The notes under the pieces are model-generated. The model searched no databases. It worked only from the letters and a program-made list of their open reading frames with translations, and was not told the DNA's origin. A stretch of 46,666 nt of DNA from an uncultured Lachnospiraceae bacterium (lineage in GTDB: Bacteria > Bacillota > Clostridia > Lachnospirales > Lachnospiraceae), in NCBI GenBank assembly GCA_947564735.1, contig CANOEC010000031.1:1-46666 (forward strand). Reading direction: 5' to 3'. Of this stretch, positions 1 to 7,476 are shown in pieces; the first letter of the stretch is position 1; every line of letters starts with the position of its first letter. A program made the position numbers and the translations under genes.

Positions 1-117
1 AAAGACATTTTGCAATCGAAGGCAGGCAATAAGAATATTTTACCTTTCAAGACTGATTTTATAATTGTGCAATTGCATTCAAATAATATATGGTGTATGA
101 TGTATTATGTATTATTA

Positions 118-270
118 CAAGATAATCTGCTCCGCAGATTATCTTGGGAAGAACCTTCGGTTCTTCCACATTTGTCGAAATTTCCTATCATATAAAAATT
201 GAGCTTCGCTCAATTGCGAGATTTGCTTCGCAAACTCGTGCACAAACGGAGAAATTTCCTATTACATAAA
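118..270. repeat. Modular TTCG-hairpin intergenic repeat, copy A
   Basis: A chain of hairpins with 3-4 base loops. GATAATCTGC/GCAGATTATC (121-143) is followed by the constant spacer around TTGG, then GAAGAACC/GGTTCTTC with a TTCG-type loop (149-166), then the box GAAATTTCCTAT, two more hairpins (AATTGAGC/GCTCAATT, then a GCAAA-type stem), and the box GAAATTTCCTAT again. Related copies lie at 11304-11427 and 31396-31446. The first 383 bases of the window hold no convincing gene, and a short reading frame crossing this element is best read as the repeat itself. Confidence 0.7.
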
Positions 271-383
271 ATAATTTAGTCAAAACGCAATTTTATTCTA
301 AGCCCGCGTTTTGCTAATACCGACTATATTGACATTCATGATTGAAGTCATTTCATCCAGCACAAAGGAACCTACGCATAATT

Positions 384-1472
384 ATGAAGGAAACTAATTT
401 TCTACACAGAATGTACCAGAATATCTGCAAAGACACCGGCGAACAAAACGAATCAGCGAAGCTTATCGTAGTCGTGCGTCTTCTGATTCTCACCATGATT
501 ATCTATTCTCTCATCAACAGCGGACTTTGTCTGTTTGCTTCCCATACGGGAGGTCTTGTTTTCTGTCAGATATCTGCAGTGTTATTTCTGGCTATTTTTG
601 TATTATCATACCATGGACGTACGTTCGTCTCATTCTGTACGCTGAACGCCTATATCCTAGTCTGGATTATCTTTAACATTTACATGTTTGGATGGAACAT
701 CGGCGTGCAGCACTTTATCATCGTACTCCTCATCGCATGTTTCTTCGCCAAATATAAACACGCGGCAATCAAGATTTCCTATGCTCTGGCACTATGTATC
801 CTGCGTATCTTCCTGTTTTTCTATTGTCAGGACAATGCCCCGCAGATTACTTTGAGCGCCAGATTAAACAATGCATTCCAGATTGTGAATACCATCGCTA
901 TCTTCTTTGCAATCTCGCTGATTGCCTACATCTTCAGTACCGATACTCAGACGTTGGAATACAAGCTGGTAGAATACAATGAGCAGCTCAAGAAGCAGGC
1001 AAGCATCGACCCTTTGACCGGACTTTATAACAGACGGCGTACACTGGAATATCTGGAGAAGCTGTTCAAGGCTCCGGAACACCAGATCAGCATTTGTCTG
1101 TGTGATATCGATTTATTCAAACGTGTCAACGATACTTACGGACATGACGTGGGCGACATCGTACTCAAGAAGATTGCGGAAACATTCCGCAAGGAGCTTC
1201 CATCGGGCACCTTCATTTCCCGCTGGGGCGGCGAAGAATTTCTGTTAATCTTCCCGATTTCAAACGGCGACGAAGCCAATGTATTTCTTGGTACGCTGAG
1301 GCAGAAGATAAAGGAAATCGTCTTTGACGGCGGCAGCGAAACCTTCTCCGTATCCCTAACCTTTGGTCTGGTAGAACATGATTTCCACAGCGATCTGACT
1401 ACCATACTGAAACAGGCGGACGAAAAATTATATTATGGCAAAGAGCACGGACGAGACCAGATTGTTTTTTAA
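384..1472 (+). CDS. Membrane-bound diguanylate cyclase (GGDEF domain)
   Basis: Predicted to make cyclic di-GMP from two GTP. The N-terminal ~190 residues are a hydrophobic membrane module of about six helices. A short linker leads to a GGDEF domain that opens with DPLTGLYNRRR (about residue 209) and carries the active-site motif RWGGEEF (about 280-286). The metal-binding CDIDLFKRVNDTYGHDVGD stretch is intact, so the cyclase should be active. The usual RxxD inhibitory site five residues before GGEEF is absent, which suggests no product inhibition at that site. The ATG at 384 was chosen because AAAGGA lies upstream; an upstream TTG at 342 lacks a ribosome site. The signal sensed by the membrane part is unknown. 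No EAL or HD-GYP partner is in the window. Confidence 0.88.
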   Translation: MKETNFLHRMYQNICKDTGEQNESAKLIVVVRLLILTMIIYSLINSGLCLFASHTGGLVFCQISAVLFLAIFVLSYHGRTFVSFCTLNAYILVWIIFNIYMFGWNIGVQHFIIVLLIACFFAKYKHAAIKISYALALCILRIFLFFYCQDNAPQITLSARLNNAFQIVNTIAIFFAISLIAYIFSTDTQTLEYKLVEYNEQLKKQASIDPLTGLYNRRRTLEYLEKLFKAPEHQISICLCDIDLFKRVNDTYGHDVGDIVLKKIAETFRKELPSGTFISRWGGEEFLLIFPISNGDEANVFLGTLRQKIKEIVFDGGSETFSVSLTFGLVEHDFHSDLTTILKQADEKLYYGKEHGRDQIVF

Positions 1473-1484
1473 TCTGGTCTTTTT
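1454..1484 (+). terminator. Rho-independent terminator overlapping the diguanylate cyclase stop
   Basis: A perfect 10-bp stem AGACCAGATT/AATCTGGTCT (1454-1463 and 1471-1480) is followed by TTTTT. The stop codon (1470-1472) sits in and just after the loop, so the hairpin begins inside the coding region. Confidence 0.85.
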
Positions 1485-1540
1485 CATGATTCTTTTGTCC
1501 ACTTCATATATTAATACAAATCTACACGGAAGGTATTGTC

Positions 1541-3388
1541 TTGAAACGTGTTTTATCTATCAAACAATGGGCGGTGACTCTGATTCTGTTTGCCGTCTTT
1601 ATCACCGCCACTCTGCTTGGTTATTCACATTTTCACGCAGACGCAGAATTTGAAGCCTTTGCAGAAAAGTTTTTCCTACAGGAAATGCAGGGAAACCCGA
1701 TTCATTTTCACTATTCTGTAGACGACCCTTCAAAATACCATATTGATGAAGCCGCTATAAAAATGCCGGTCTATCACGCGGGGGAAGCGGCAAATGACAG
1801 TTATGCCCTGTCGCTTATTTCAGAGCAGCTGGACAAATATTGCCGCATGAACCTCTCGGACAGCAATCGCTATCTGTGCGAGTTAATGCGCTCTTACATA
1901 GATACGGTCAGCCGCACCGCTGCGCATCCGTATTTCTCCGAGCCCCTCTCCCCCTCCTCCGGCGCACCGTCCGAGCTTCCTATTCTGTTGGCGGAATACC
2001 GGTTTGACACCGCAAAAGATGTAGAGATGTACTTGTCCATCCTTTCACAGATTCCGGACTATTTTGGCGGTCTGATTATATATGAGCAGGAAAAAGCCGA
2101 CGCCGGTCTTTTTATGTCCGATTCCACAGCAAGCAAGGTCATACGGCAATGCACCAGTCTGATGAATCCATCCCTGTTGGAAAATAACACCCATTTTCTG
2201 GAAACCACATTTTTAAGCCGCCTGCAGCCTCTCGTCGAGCAGGGTCTAATTACAAAAGACGAGGCAGTTTCCTATCAGTACAACAACCACCGTCTGCTGA
2301 CCACTGTGGTTGCCCCTGCCTACGAATATCTTGCCGATGAACTGACGCTTCTTATGGGGAACGGACGCGATACATGCGGTCTTGCACACAAAGACGGCGG
2401 CAGAGAATATTATGAAGCGCTGCTTCGTCTGCAAACCGGATCCTATCGCGACATTGCCGGAATCAAGCAGCTTCTTTACCGTGACCTGACATCCAACTAT
2501 GATGCCCTGCGCCATCTAGTGGAAAATGATGCGACGCTTCGCAATCAGCTGTCCGCAGAGCCGTCGTTGCTGCCGGAAATGTCTCCCGAAGAAATGCTTT
2601 CTTACTTGGAAACTTCCATACGGCAGGACTATCCTGCTATTCCCACAGATAACAATGACGAACCGATTCACTGCGCCATCAAATATGTGGACGACAGTCT
2701 GGAACCGTACACTGCGCCGGCATTTTATATGACACCGCCTTTAGACAATGTACTGGATAACACGATTTATATCAATGCATTGGATACCGCCGATGATTTG
2801 TCACTCTTTACAACGCTGGCGCACGAAGGGTATCCGGGGCATCTCTACCAGACCGTTTACAGCCAGCGTTTCCGGAACCGTTCCGATATCACGCCGTTAT
2901 GCAGCGTACTCTACTATGGGGGATATATAGAGGGATGGGCGATGTACGCAGAACTGTCCTCCTACGACTATGCAGTAGAATTAGCCTCCAAAACGCATCC
3001 GGAAGCTGCCGGATATTATCTCGCCTGCCGACTTGACCGTCAGATTCAGCTCTGTCTCTATTCTTTGCTGGACATTGCCATACACTACGACGGCGCTTCC
3101 CTTGAAGACGTGCGGGAAATCTTCGCCTCCCTCGGAACGGCAAATGATGAAACCGTAAAAGCGGTTTATGAATACATTGCAGAGGAACCGTGCAATTATC
3201 CGAAATACTATCTGGGCTATCTGGAAATCACAGAATTAAAAAAACAGGCGATGGAAATCTGGTACAATGACCAGACTCCCGACGCCTGCGTCCCTTCCGA
3301 CTTTCCTTACCGTTTCCATCAATTTATATTGGAAAACGGGCCGGCTGATTTTCAGACTTTATCAAAGCAGCTACAATCCGTCAATTAG
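1541..3388 (+). CDS. DUF885 family membrane-anchored metallopeptidase-like protein
   Basis: A 615-residue protein with one N-terminal hydrophobic segment (about residues 9-27), consistent with an uncleaved anchor or signal and an extracytoplasmic body. The HEGYPGH motif at about residues 428-434 is the HExxPGH signature of the DUF885 family, which resembles zinc peptidases; substrate unknown. It starts at TTG 1541, supported by GGAAGG (1528-1533) seven bases upstream. It follows the diguanylate cyclase after a terminator, so it is probably transcribed separately. It ends tail-to-tail with the MarR-like gene, with an 8-bp overlap of coding ends. Confidence 0.82.
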   Translation: MKRVLSIKQWAVTLILFAVFITATLLGYSHFHADAEFEAFAEKFFLQEMQGNPIHFHYSVDDPSKYHIDEAAIKMPVYHAGEAANDSYALSLISEQLDKYCRMNLSDSNRYLCELMRSYIDTVSRTAAHPYFSEPLSPSSGAPSELPILLAEYRFDTAKDVEMYLSILSQIPDYFGGLIIYEQEKADAGLFMSDSTASKVIRQCTSLMNPSLLENNTHFLETTFLSRLQPLVEQGLITKDEAVSYQYNNHRLLTTVVAPAYEYLADELTLLMGNGRDTCGLAHKDGGREYYEALLRLQTGSYRDIAGIKQLLYRDLTSNYDALRHLVENDATLRNQLSAEPSLLPEMSPEEMLSYLETSIRQDYPAIPTDNNDEPIHCAIKYVDDSLEPYTAPAFYMTPPLDNVLDNTIYINALDTADDLSLFTTLAHEGYPGHLYQTVYSQRFRNRSDITPLCSVLYYGGYIEGWAMYAELSSYDYAVELASKTHPEAAGYYLACRLDRQIQLCLYSLLDIAIHYDGASLEDVREIFASLGTANDETVKAVYEYIAEEPCNYPKYYLGYLEITELKKQAMEIWYNDQTPDACVPSDFPYRFHQFILENGPADFQTLSKQLQSVN

Positions 3389-3839
3389 TCTGAAAAAAAC
3401 ACAAAAGCTTTGTGAGGGCTTTCTCCAGAACCACCTGTTCTTCCTCCGTCAGTTCCTCCAAGACAGAGTCTATCATATGCTCATGGAACTTGCTGTGATG
3501 GAGATAAGCCCGCTTACCCTTCTCCGACAAGGAGACTAATACTACACGCCGATCCTCCTCACTCCTTGTTCTGTACACATAGCCCTTCCTGACCAGACTG
3601 TTGACAGCTATGGTAAGCGTCCCTGTTGTGACTTCCATCAGGCGCGCCACTTTCGTCATGTTTTTCGTTCCCTCCATGCCAATCGCTTCAATCACATGCA
3701 TGTCATTGGTCGTAACGTCTTTGTACTCACCTGTACGGAGCGCACGCTCTTCAATCATATTAATATCCCGGAACAATCTGACCAGTACTTCATTCAGTGT
3801 ATGATTAATATCCATAGTATTTTCCATTCCAAAACACAT
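3381..3839 (-). CDS. MarR-family regulator, FabT-like
   Basis: A 152-residue winged-helix protein. The N-terminus (DINHTLNEVLVRLFRDINMIEE) and the recognition region (TKVARLMEVTTGTLTIAVN, with the wing ending RSEEDRRVV) resemble FabT, the MarR-type repressor of fatty-acid synthesis in Firmicutes. A palindrome upstream fits a FabT-type operator and overlaps this gene's own -35 box, so autoregulation is likely. FabT normally sits at the head of a fab gene cluster, but no fab gene is in the window, so this copy is an orphan or controls distant genes. The start is uncertain: in-frame ATGs at 3839, 3827 and 3815 have only modest ribosome sites. Function is inferred from family resemblance plus the operator. 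Confidence 0.8.
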   Translation of the reverse strand: MCFGMENTMDINHTLNEVLVRLFRDINMIEERALRTGEYKDVTTNDMHVIEAIGMEGTKNMTKVARLMEVTTGTLTIAVNSLVRKGYVYRTRSEEDRRVVLVSLSEKGKRAYLHHSKFHEHMIDSVLEELTEEEQVVLEKALTKLLCFFQTN

Positions 3840-3866
3840 CTAACATTTCATATCTCCCAAACACTT

Positions 3867-3892
3867 CCACGGTCAGACGCATCTGACCGTGG
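3867..3892 (-). promoter_or_regulatory. Palindromic hairpin in the MarR-like gene leader
   Basis: An 11-bp perfect inverted repeat, CCACGGTCAGA and TCTGACCGTGG around a 4-base loop, between the promoter and the start codon. No T-run follows in the minus direction, so it is not a terminator. It could be a second protein-binding site or an RNA-stabilising hairpin. Confidence 0.6.
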
Positions 3893-3909
3893 GAGCGCTC
3901 CTCGGATTC

Positions 3910-3941
3910 ATTTTAACAAAAAATAGTTTGAGAGTCAAATT
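3910..3941 (-). promoter_or_regulatory. Promoter with overlapping FabT-type operator
   Basis: On the minus strand TTGACT (3933-3938) and TAAAAT (3910-3915) are separated by exactly 17 bp. The palindrome AGTTTGAGAGTCAAATT (3925-3941) covers the -35 box. Its TTTGA-N3-TCAAA core matches the known FabT operator pattern (ANTTTGATTATCAAATT). Confidence 0.75.
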
Positions 3942-3949
3942 ATTCATGA

Positions 3950-4214
3950 GGGACTCCCTTGAAAACTGAATTTATAAAATTTATTTTATACTTTCTTTCT
4001 TTTTTCTTTCGATATTTGACACATCCCATTCACAATTACAATGTATAGTAATAATTGTAGTTGGGGAATACATATTAACAATGATTCTAATCTACACTTT
4101 ATAGGAGCCGCCGGTGCTGCTTCGGTGCTGACCGGCTTCGACTAAACATAACAATGGTGTCTTACAGACATCATGTTGACATACATTGAGTTTACACATT
4201 TCTATCCTTCTCAC
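3950..4214. other. Intergenic stretch with hairpins, possible small RNA (plus strand)
   Basis: No gene is visible between the MarR-like promoter and the end of spmB. The stretch contains a TTGACA box (about 4017), a GC-rich hairpin GCCGGT/ACCGGC near 4110-4136 holding a direct repeat CGGTGCTG, a second small hairpin GGTGTC/GACATC near 4155-4171, and then the strong stem at 4215-4248. This order could be a plus-strand small RNA, but it matches no RNA family I recognise. Confidence 0.25.
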
Positions 4215-4248
4215 ACACAAACGGCGCTCATGCGAGTGCCGTTTGTGT
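4215..4248. terminator. Long hairpin, probable terminator
   Basis: A 15-bp stem starting ACACAAACGGC and closing GCCGTTTGTGT, with one G-U pair. Downstream in the plus direction the sequence is only moderately T-rich, and there is no T-run in the minus direction. It lies 30 bp past the spmB stop and may end spmB transcripts, a plus-strand transcript, or both. Confidence 0.55.
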
Positions 4249-4276
4249 ATATTTGTTGAATAAAGTTATATATAAA

Positions 4277-4816
4277 TCAGACAAGGATACCCGCCAGCAC
4301 AATACTCGCCACGACTCCTGCCAAGGTTGCAAGCAAAGCCCCTGTCAGCGTGTATCTGGTCCTCGTCACCTTTGCCGCCAGAAAATAAACCGACATCGTA
4401 TAGAAAATCGTCTCCGTGCAACTCATCATAATAGACGTCGTCATGCCAATTAAGGAATCCGGTCCGTGGTTCTTGAAAATATCCAATACAAGCCCCGTAG
4501 CCGCAGAAGAAGAAAACATCTTAATCAGAATCAACGGTACAAGCTCCGATGAAAATCCCATCTTAGAAGTAATCCCTGCAAAAAGACCGCCAAGAAAATC
4601 TAAAAATCCCGATGCACGCAGCACCCCAACCGCTACCATCAGTCCAATCAAAGTAGGCATAATACGGACTACCGTGTAGAATCCGTCCTTCGCTCCTTTA
4701 ATAAAATCTTCATATACGTTACTGCGCGCCGCAATGCCATACGCAACAATATAAAATATAATGACCGGAATAATAATATTGGAGATATTGGATAAAACCG
4801 CAACCATGAACGACAC
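4277..4816 (-). CDS. spmB: Spore maturation protein B
   Basis: A 179-residue integral membrane protein with the nucleoside-recognition (Gate) type domain of SpmB. The length is normal for the family (about 178). Hydrophobic helices fill the protein, with the conserved GAKDGFYTVVRIMPTLIGLM and FSSSAATGL regions. SpmA and SpmB act together in spore-core dehydration, which implies a sporulating host. The usual partner spmA is not directly upstream; an FAD oxidoreductase is there instead. A GGAG ribosome site is directly preceded by a terminator-like hairpin. An alternative start is the ATG three codons in. Confidence 0.88.
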   Translation of the reverse strand: MSFMVAVLSNISNIIIPVIIFYIVAYGIAARSNVYEDFIKGAKDGFYTVVRIMPTLIGLMVAVGVLRASGFLDFLGGLFAGITSKMGFSSELVPLILIKMFSSSAATGLVLDIFKNHGPDSLIGMTTSIMMSCTETIFYTMSVYFLAAKVTRTRYTLTGALLATLAGVVASIVLAGILV

Positions 4817-4821
4817 TCCAC

Positions 4822-4856
4822 AAAAAACTGCACAGATTATTAATATAATCTATGCA
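4822..4856 (-). terminator. Hairpin plus T-run directly before the spmB ribosome site
   Basis: On the minus strand a 12-bp stem (TGCATAGATTAT with ATAATCTGTGCA, one mismatched step) runs into TTTTTT and then the GGAG of spmB. It could end transcripts of the upstream FAD gene, or act as an attenuator in an spmB leader. A -10-like TACAAT lies just upstream of the stem, near 4863-4870. Confidence 0.6.
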
Positions 4857-4966
4857 GCCTTATTGTATCATATGCTTTGGTCACGCTTTCTGTGCATATT
4901 CCGCACTACCGCCACCTCAGATGCCGCCATAATGGCACCCCATACTGCCGTCTTCTCACCGCAGAA

Positions 4967-6358
4967 TCATTCCGCCTTTGTTTTCTGCACGATGTTTCTC
5001 GCCACATACACTCCGCTCGCCGATGCATGAGAGAGAGAATGGGTCACGCCGCTGCCGTCACCGATAATGTAAAGCCCACTGTATTTTGTCTCCAGATGCT
5101 CGTCTATCTCCACTTCCATATTGTAGAACTTTACTTCCACACCGTACAAAAGCGTGTCGTCATTTGCCGTACCCGGTGCAATCTTATCAAGCGCATAAAT
5201 CATCTCTATGATGCCGTCAAGAATACGCTTCGGCAATACAAGGCTTAAGTCACCCGGCGTCGCCGACAGCGTGGGCTCTACCAGCCCCTCCGCAATACGT
5301 TTCGCATTGCTGCGCCTTCCTCTCACCAGATCGCCGAAGCGCTGTACAATCACACCGCCGCCAAGCATATTAGACAATCGGGCGATACTCTCGCCATATC
5401 CGTTGCTGTCCTTAAAAGGCTCCGAAAAATGCTTCGCCACGAGCAGCGCAAAGTTCGTATTGTCTGTCTGTTTATCCGCACCCTCATAACTGTGCCCGTT
5501 CACCGTCACGATGCCGTTCGTATTTTCATTGACGACAATGCCGTGCGGATTCATGCAGAACGTCCTCACCCTATCCTCAAACTTTTCCGTGCGATACACA
5601 ATCTTGCTCTCATACAGCTCATCCGTCAGATGGGAAAAAATCACTGCCGGAAGCTCCACCCTGACGCCAATATCCACACGATTAGACTTTGTTTCGATAT
5701 GCAGCTCCTCGCACACTCTCTCCATCCATTTGCTGCCGCTTCGCCCGACAGATATGACGCACTTATCACACTCATAAGAAGCTTCCTCACAGACCACGCG
5801 ATATCCTGTCTCCGTATTTTCCACCGTTTTGACCGGCATATCAAAGTAAAAGTCCATCTTATCTTTCAATACGTCATAAAGATTTTTTAATACAATAAAA
5901 TTGATATCCGTCCCCAAGTGGCGCACGGAGGCGTCGAGCAGATTCAGTTTGTTTTGCAGACACAGCTTCTTAAAATGGCTTCCCGCTGTCGAGTACAGTC
6001 TCGTGCCCTCACCACCATATTTCAGATTAATCTCGTCCACATATTTCATAAGCTCAATTGCCTGCTTCTTACCTACATGCTCATACAATGTACCGCCGAA
6101 ATCATTCGTGATATTATATTTTCCATCCGAAAAAGCGCCCGCACCGCCAAATCCGCTCATAATGGAACAGCTTTTGCAGCGCACGCAGCTCTTGACTCTA
6201 TCGCCGTCAATCGGACAATGCCTGTCTTCCAGCGCATGACCTGCCTCAAACACCGCAATCTTTAAATTGGCATCCTGCTGTACCAGCTCATATGCAGTAA
6301 AAATACCGCCCGGTCCCGCACCGATAATAATTATGTCATATTTCATCAAAATAACCAT
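4967..6358 (-). CDS. NAD(P)/FAD-dependent oxidoreductase (uncharacterised FAD dehydrogenase family)
   Basis: A 463-residue cytoplasmic flavoprotein. The N-terminal Rossmann motif GAGPGGIF (about residues 13-20) binds FAD, and the C-terminal GLYIIGDGSGVTHSLSHASA stretch is a second FAD-contact region. Cysteines at about 48, 58, 61 and 64 (spacing C-x9-C-x2-C-x2-C) could hold a metal or FeS centre, or be redox active. This fits the large uncharacterised FAD-dependent dehydrogenase family of Firmicutes (COG2509-like); the substrate is unknown. The annotated ATG has AGGGG almost abutting it, so the in-frame ATG at 6346 or the TTG before it may be the real start. The gene is followed by 110 bp and a terminator-like hairpin before spmB. 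Confidence 0.82.
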   Translation of the reverse strand: MVILMKYDIIIIGAGPGGIFTAYELVQQDANLKIAVFEAGHALEDRHCPIDGDRVKSCVRCKSCSIMSGFGGAGAFSDGKYNITNDFGGTLYEHVGKKQAIELMKYVDEINLKYGGEGTRLYSTAGSHFKKLCLQNKLNLLDASVRHLGTDINFIVLKNLYDVLKDKMDFYFDMPVKTVENTETGYRVVCEEASYECDKCVISVGRSGSKWMERVCEELHIETKSNRVDIGVRVELPAVIFSHLTDELYESKIVYRTEKFEDRVRTFCMNPHGIVVNENTNGIVTVNGHSYEGADKQTDNTNFALLVAKHFSEPFKDSNGYGESIARLSNMLGGGVIVQRFGDLVRGRRSNAKRIAEGLVEPTLSATPGDLSLVLPKRILDGIIEMIYALDKIAPGTANDDTLLYGVEVKFYNMEVEIDEHLETKYSGLYIIGDGSGVTHSLSHASASGVYVARNIVQKTKAE

Positions 6359-6437
6359 GCCCCTTTCTTAACCTGTCCTCCATATCAGCGCAGTCTGTCG
6401 CAGTGACACGTGATGAGAAACTCGCGAAGGCGATTCC

Positions 6438-7223
6438 TCATCCACAATCAGGACTATGTACTGTTACTGTCTGATAGGGTATCTCAATACCACTCTTTTG
6501 AAATTCCTCAATCAAGGCAATTCTAATATCACTGCACGCTTTGAAACTGTCATTGAGATTCTCTGTCCAGATCGTCGTCTTTAAAATAACGCCGTTTTGC
6601 GTATATCCACTTGCCGTAACGGCATTCTGTTCCGTATTCAACGTCAACTCATGCTGTACGCATACCCTGCGCATAATACGTATCGCTTCCTCGATATCCG
6701 CACTGTATGCAATCTCTACCTCAACAAAGTTGCCTACATTTGCAGTGTAATTCGTATTGATGATAACAGAAGAATCCATGATAGAGTTCGGGACGATACA
6801 GCTCTCTCCATTAAACTGGTCGATTACCGTATGACGTATCATAACATCTTTGACAATTCCTTCTGCAATGATGGTTCCGCCTTGCATGACCCTTATCTTC
6901 TCATCCACATTATAAGGTCTCGACGCAGAAATTGACAGACCGCTTATGACATTGCCAAGCGCCTGCTGAGCCGCAAAAGTGGCGATTGCAATAATCAGGG
7001 AACCGCTCTGCAGAAGAACCTTACTGATATCCTTCGTAATCTCAAACTGTTGTGCAAGACTGTATATGATAATAATATCGAGAATGACTTTTACCACACC
7101 TTTTGAAAAACGCAGGTGAACCGCTTTGGTCTTTCTTGCCAGAAACCTAAAAATTAAATTAATGATATTATTCAAGACCAATGTAACAAGGACAAATATA
7201 CATATTTTTACGATGGAATCCAT
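6438..7223 (-). CDS. Small-conductance mechanosensitive channel (MscS family)
   Basis: A 261-residue membrane channel that releases solutes on osmotic downshift. Two N-terminal helices are followed by the pore-lining region SLIIAIATFAAQQALGNVIS and the beta domain (SISASRPYNVDEKIRV, then CIVPNSIMDSSVIIN), the standard MscS order, with a short cytoplasmic cage. The ATG at 7223 was chosen over one ten codons upstream because AAGAGGAG lies just before it. It has its own promoter with a palindrome over the -35 region. It is separate from the S1 gene, which has its own terminator. Confidence 0.88.
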   Translation of the reverse strand: MDSIVKICIFVLVTLVLNNIINLIFRFLARKTKAVHLRFSKGVVKVILDIIIIYSLAQQFEITKDISKVLLQSGSLIIAIATFAAQQALGNVISGLSISASRPYNVDEKIRVMQGGTIIAEGIVKDVMIRHTVIDQFNGESCIVPNSIMDSSVIINTNYTANVGNFVEVEIAYSADIEEAIRIMRRVCVQHELTLNTEQNAVTASGYTQNGVILKTTIWTENLNDSFKACSDIRIALIEEFQKSGIEIPYQTVTVHSPDCG

Positions 7224-7272
7224 AGCCCCTCTCCTCTTGCTTGATTTTACCATCTCAGAGTCTTCGTTTTTT

Positions 7273-7313
7273 ATTATACATCATCTGCATACACTTTAGA
7301 AATATGATTTCTA
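7273..7313 (-). promoter_or_regulatory. Promoter and palindrome upstream of the MscS gene
   Basis: TATAAT (minus strand, 7273-7278) lies 18 bp from a weak TTTCTA -35 box. The box is part of the perfect 7-bp inverted repeat TAGAAAT-ATG-ATTTCTA (7297-7313), a likely regulator site. Confidence 0.5.
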
Positions 7314-7421
7314 CATTCCACTTTTAAAATTTAAATTCATTGTTACGAACTTCCTATTCCACTATTTTCATTCTACAAATCTATTTTTATGGGAAAAGCG
7401 TTTGTATCCAAGCAGACACAG

Positions 7422-7467
7422 AAAAAGTCAGCCAACCTGCCAACAGACATCGACAGGTTAGCTGACT
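7422..7467 (-). terminator. Terminator after the S1-domain gene
   Basis: A 14-bp stem with one G-T step (AGTCAGCTAACCTG with CAGGTTGGCTGACT) followed by TTTTT on the minus strand, nine bases past the stop codon. Confidence 0.9.
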
Positions 7468-7476
7468 GAAAACATA

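Noticed and set aside
10-195. 61-codon open reading at the left edge
   Set aside because: Its C-terminal half is hairpin repeat copy A, and it has no convincing ribosome site.
4100-4140. GC-rich hairpin as a signal-recognition-particle or 6S RNA
   Set aside because: It lacks the conserved loop sequences and overall size pattern of those RNAs.
4877-6265. Long plus-strand readings opposite the FAD oxidoreductase
   Set aside because: They are shadows of the clearly coding minus-strand gene.
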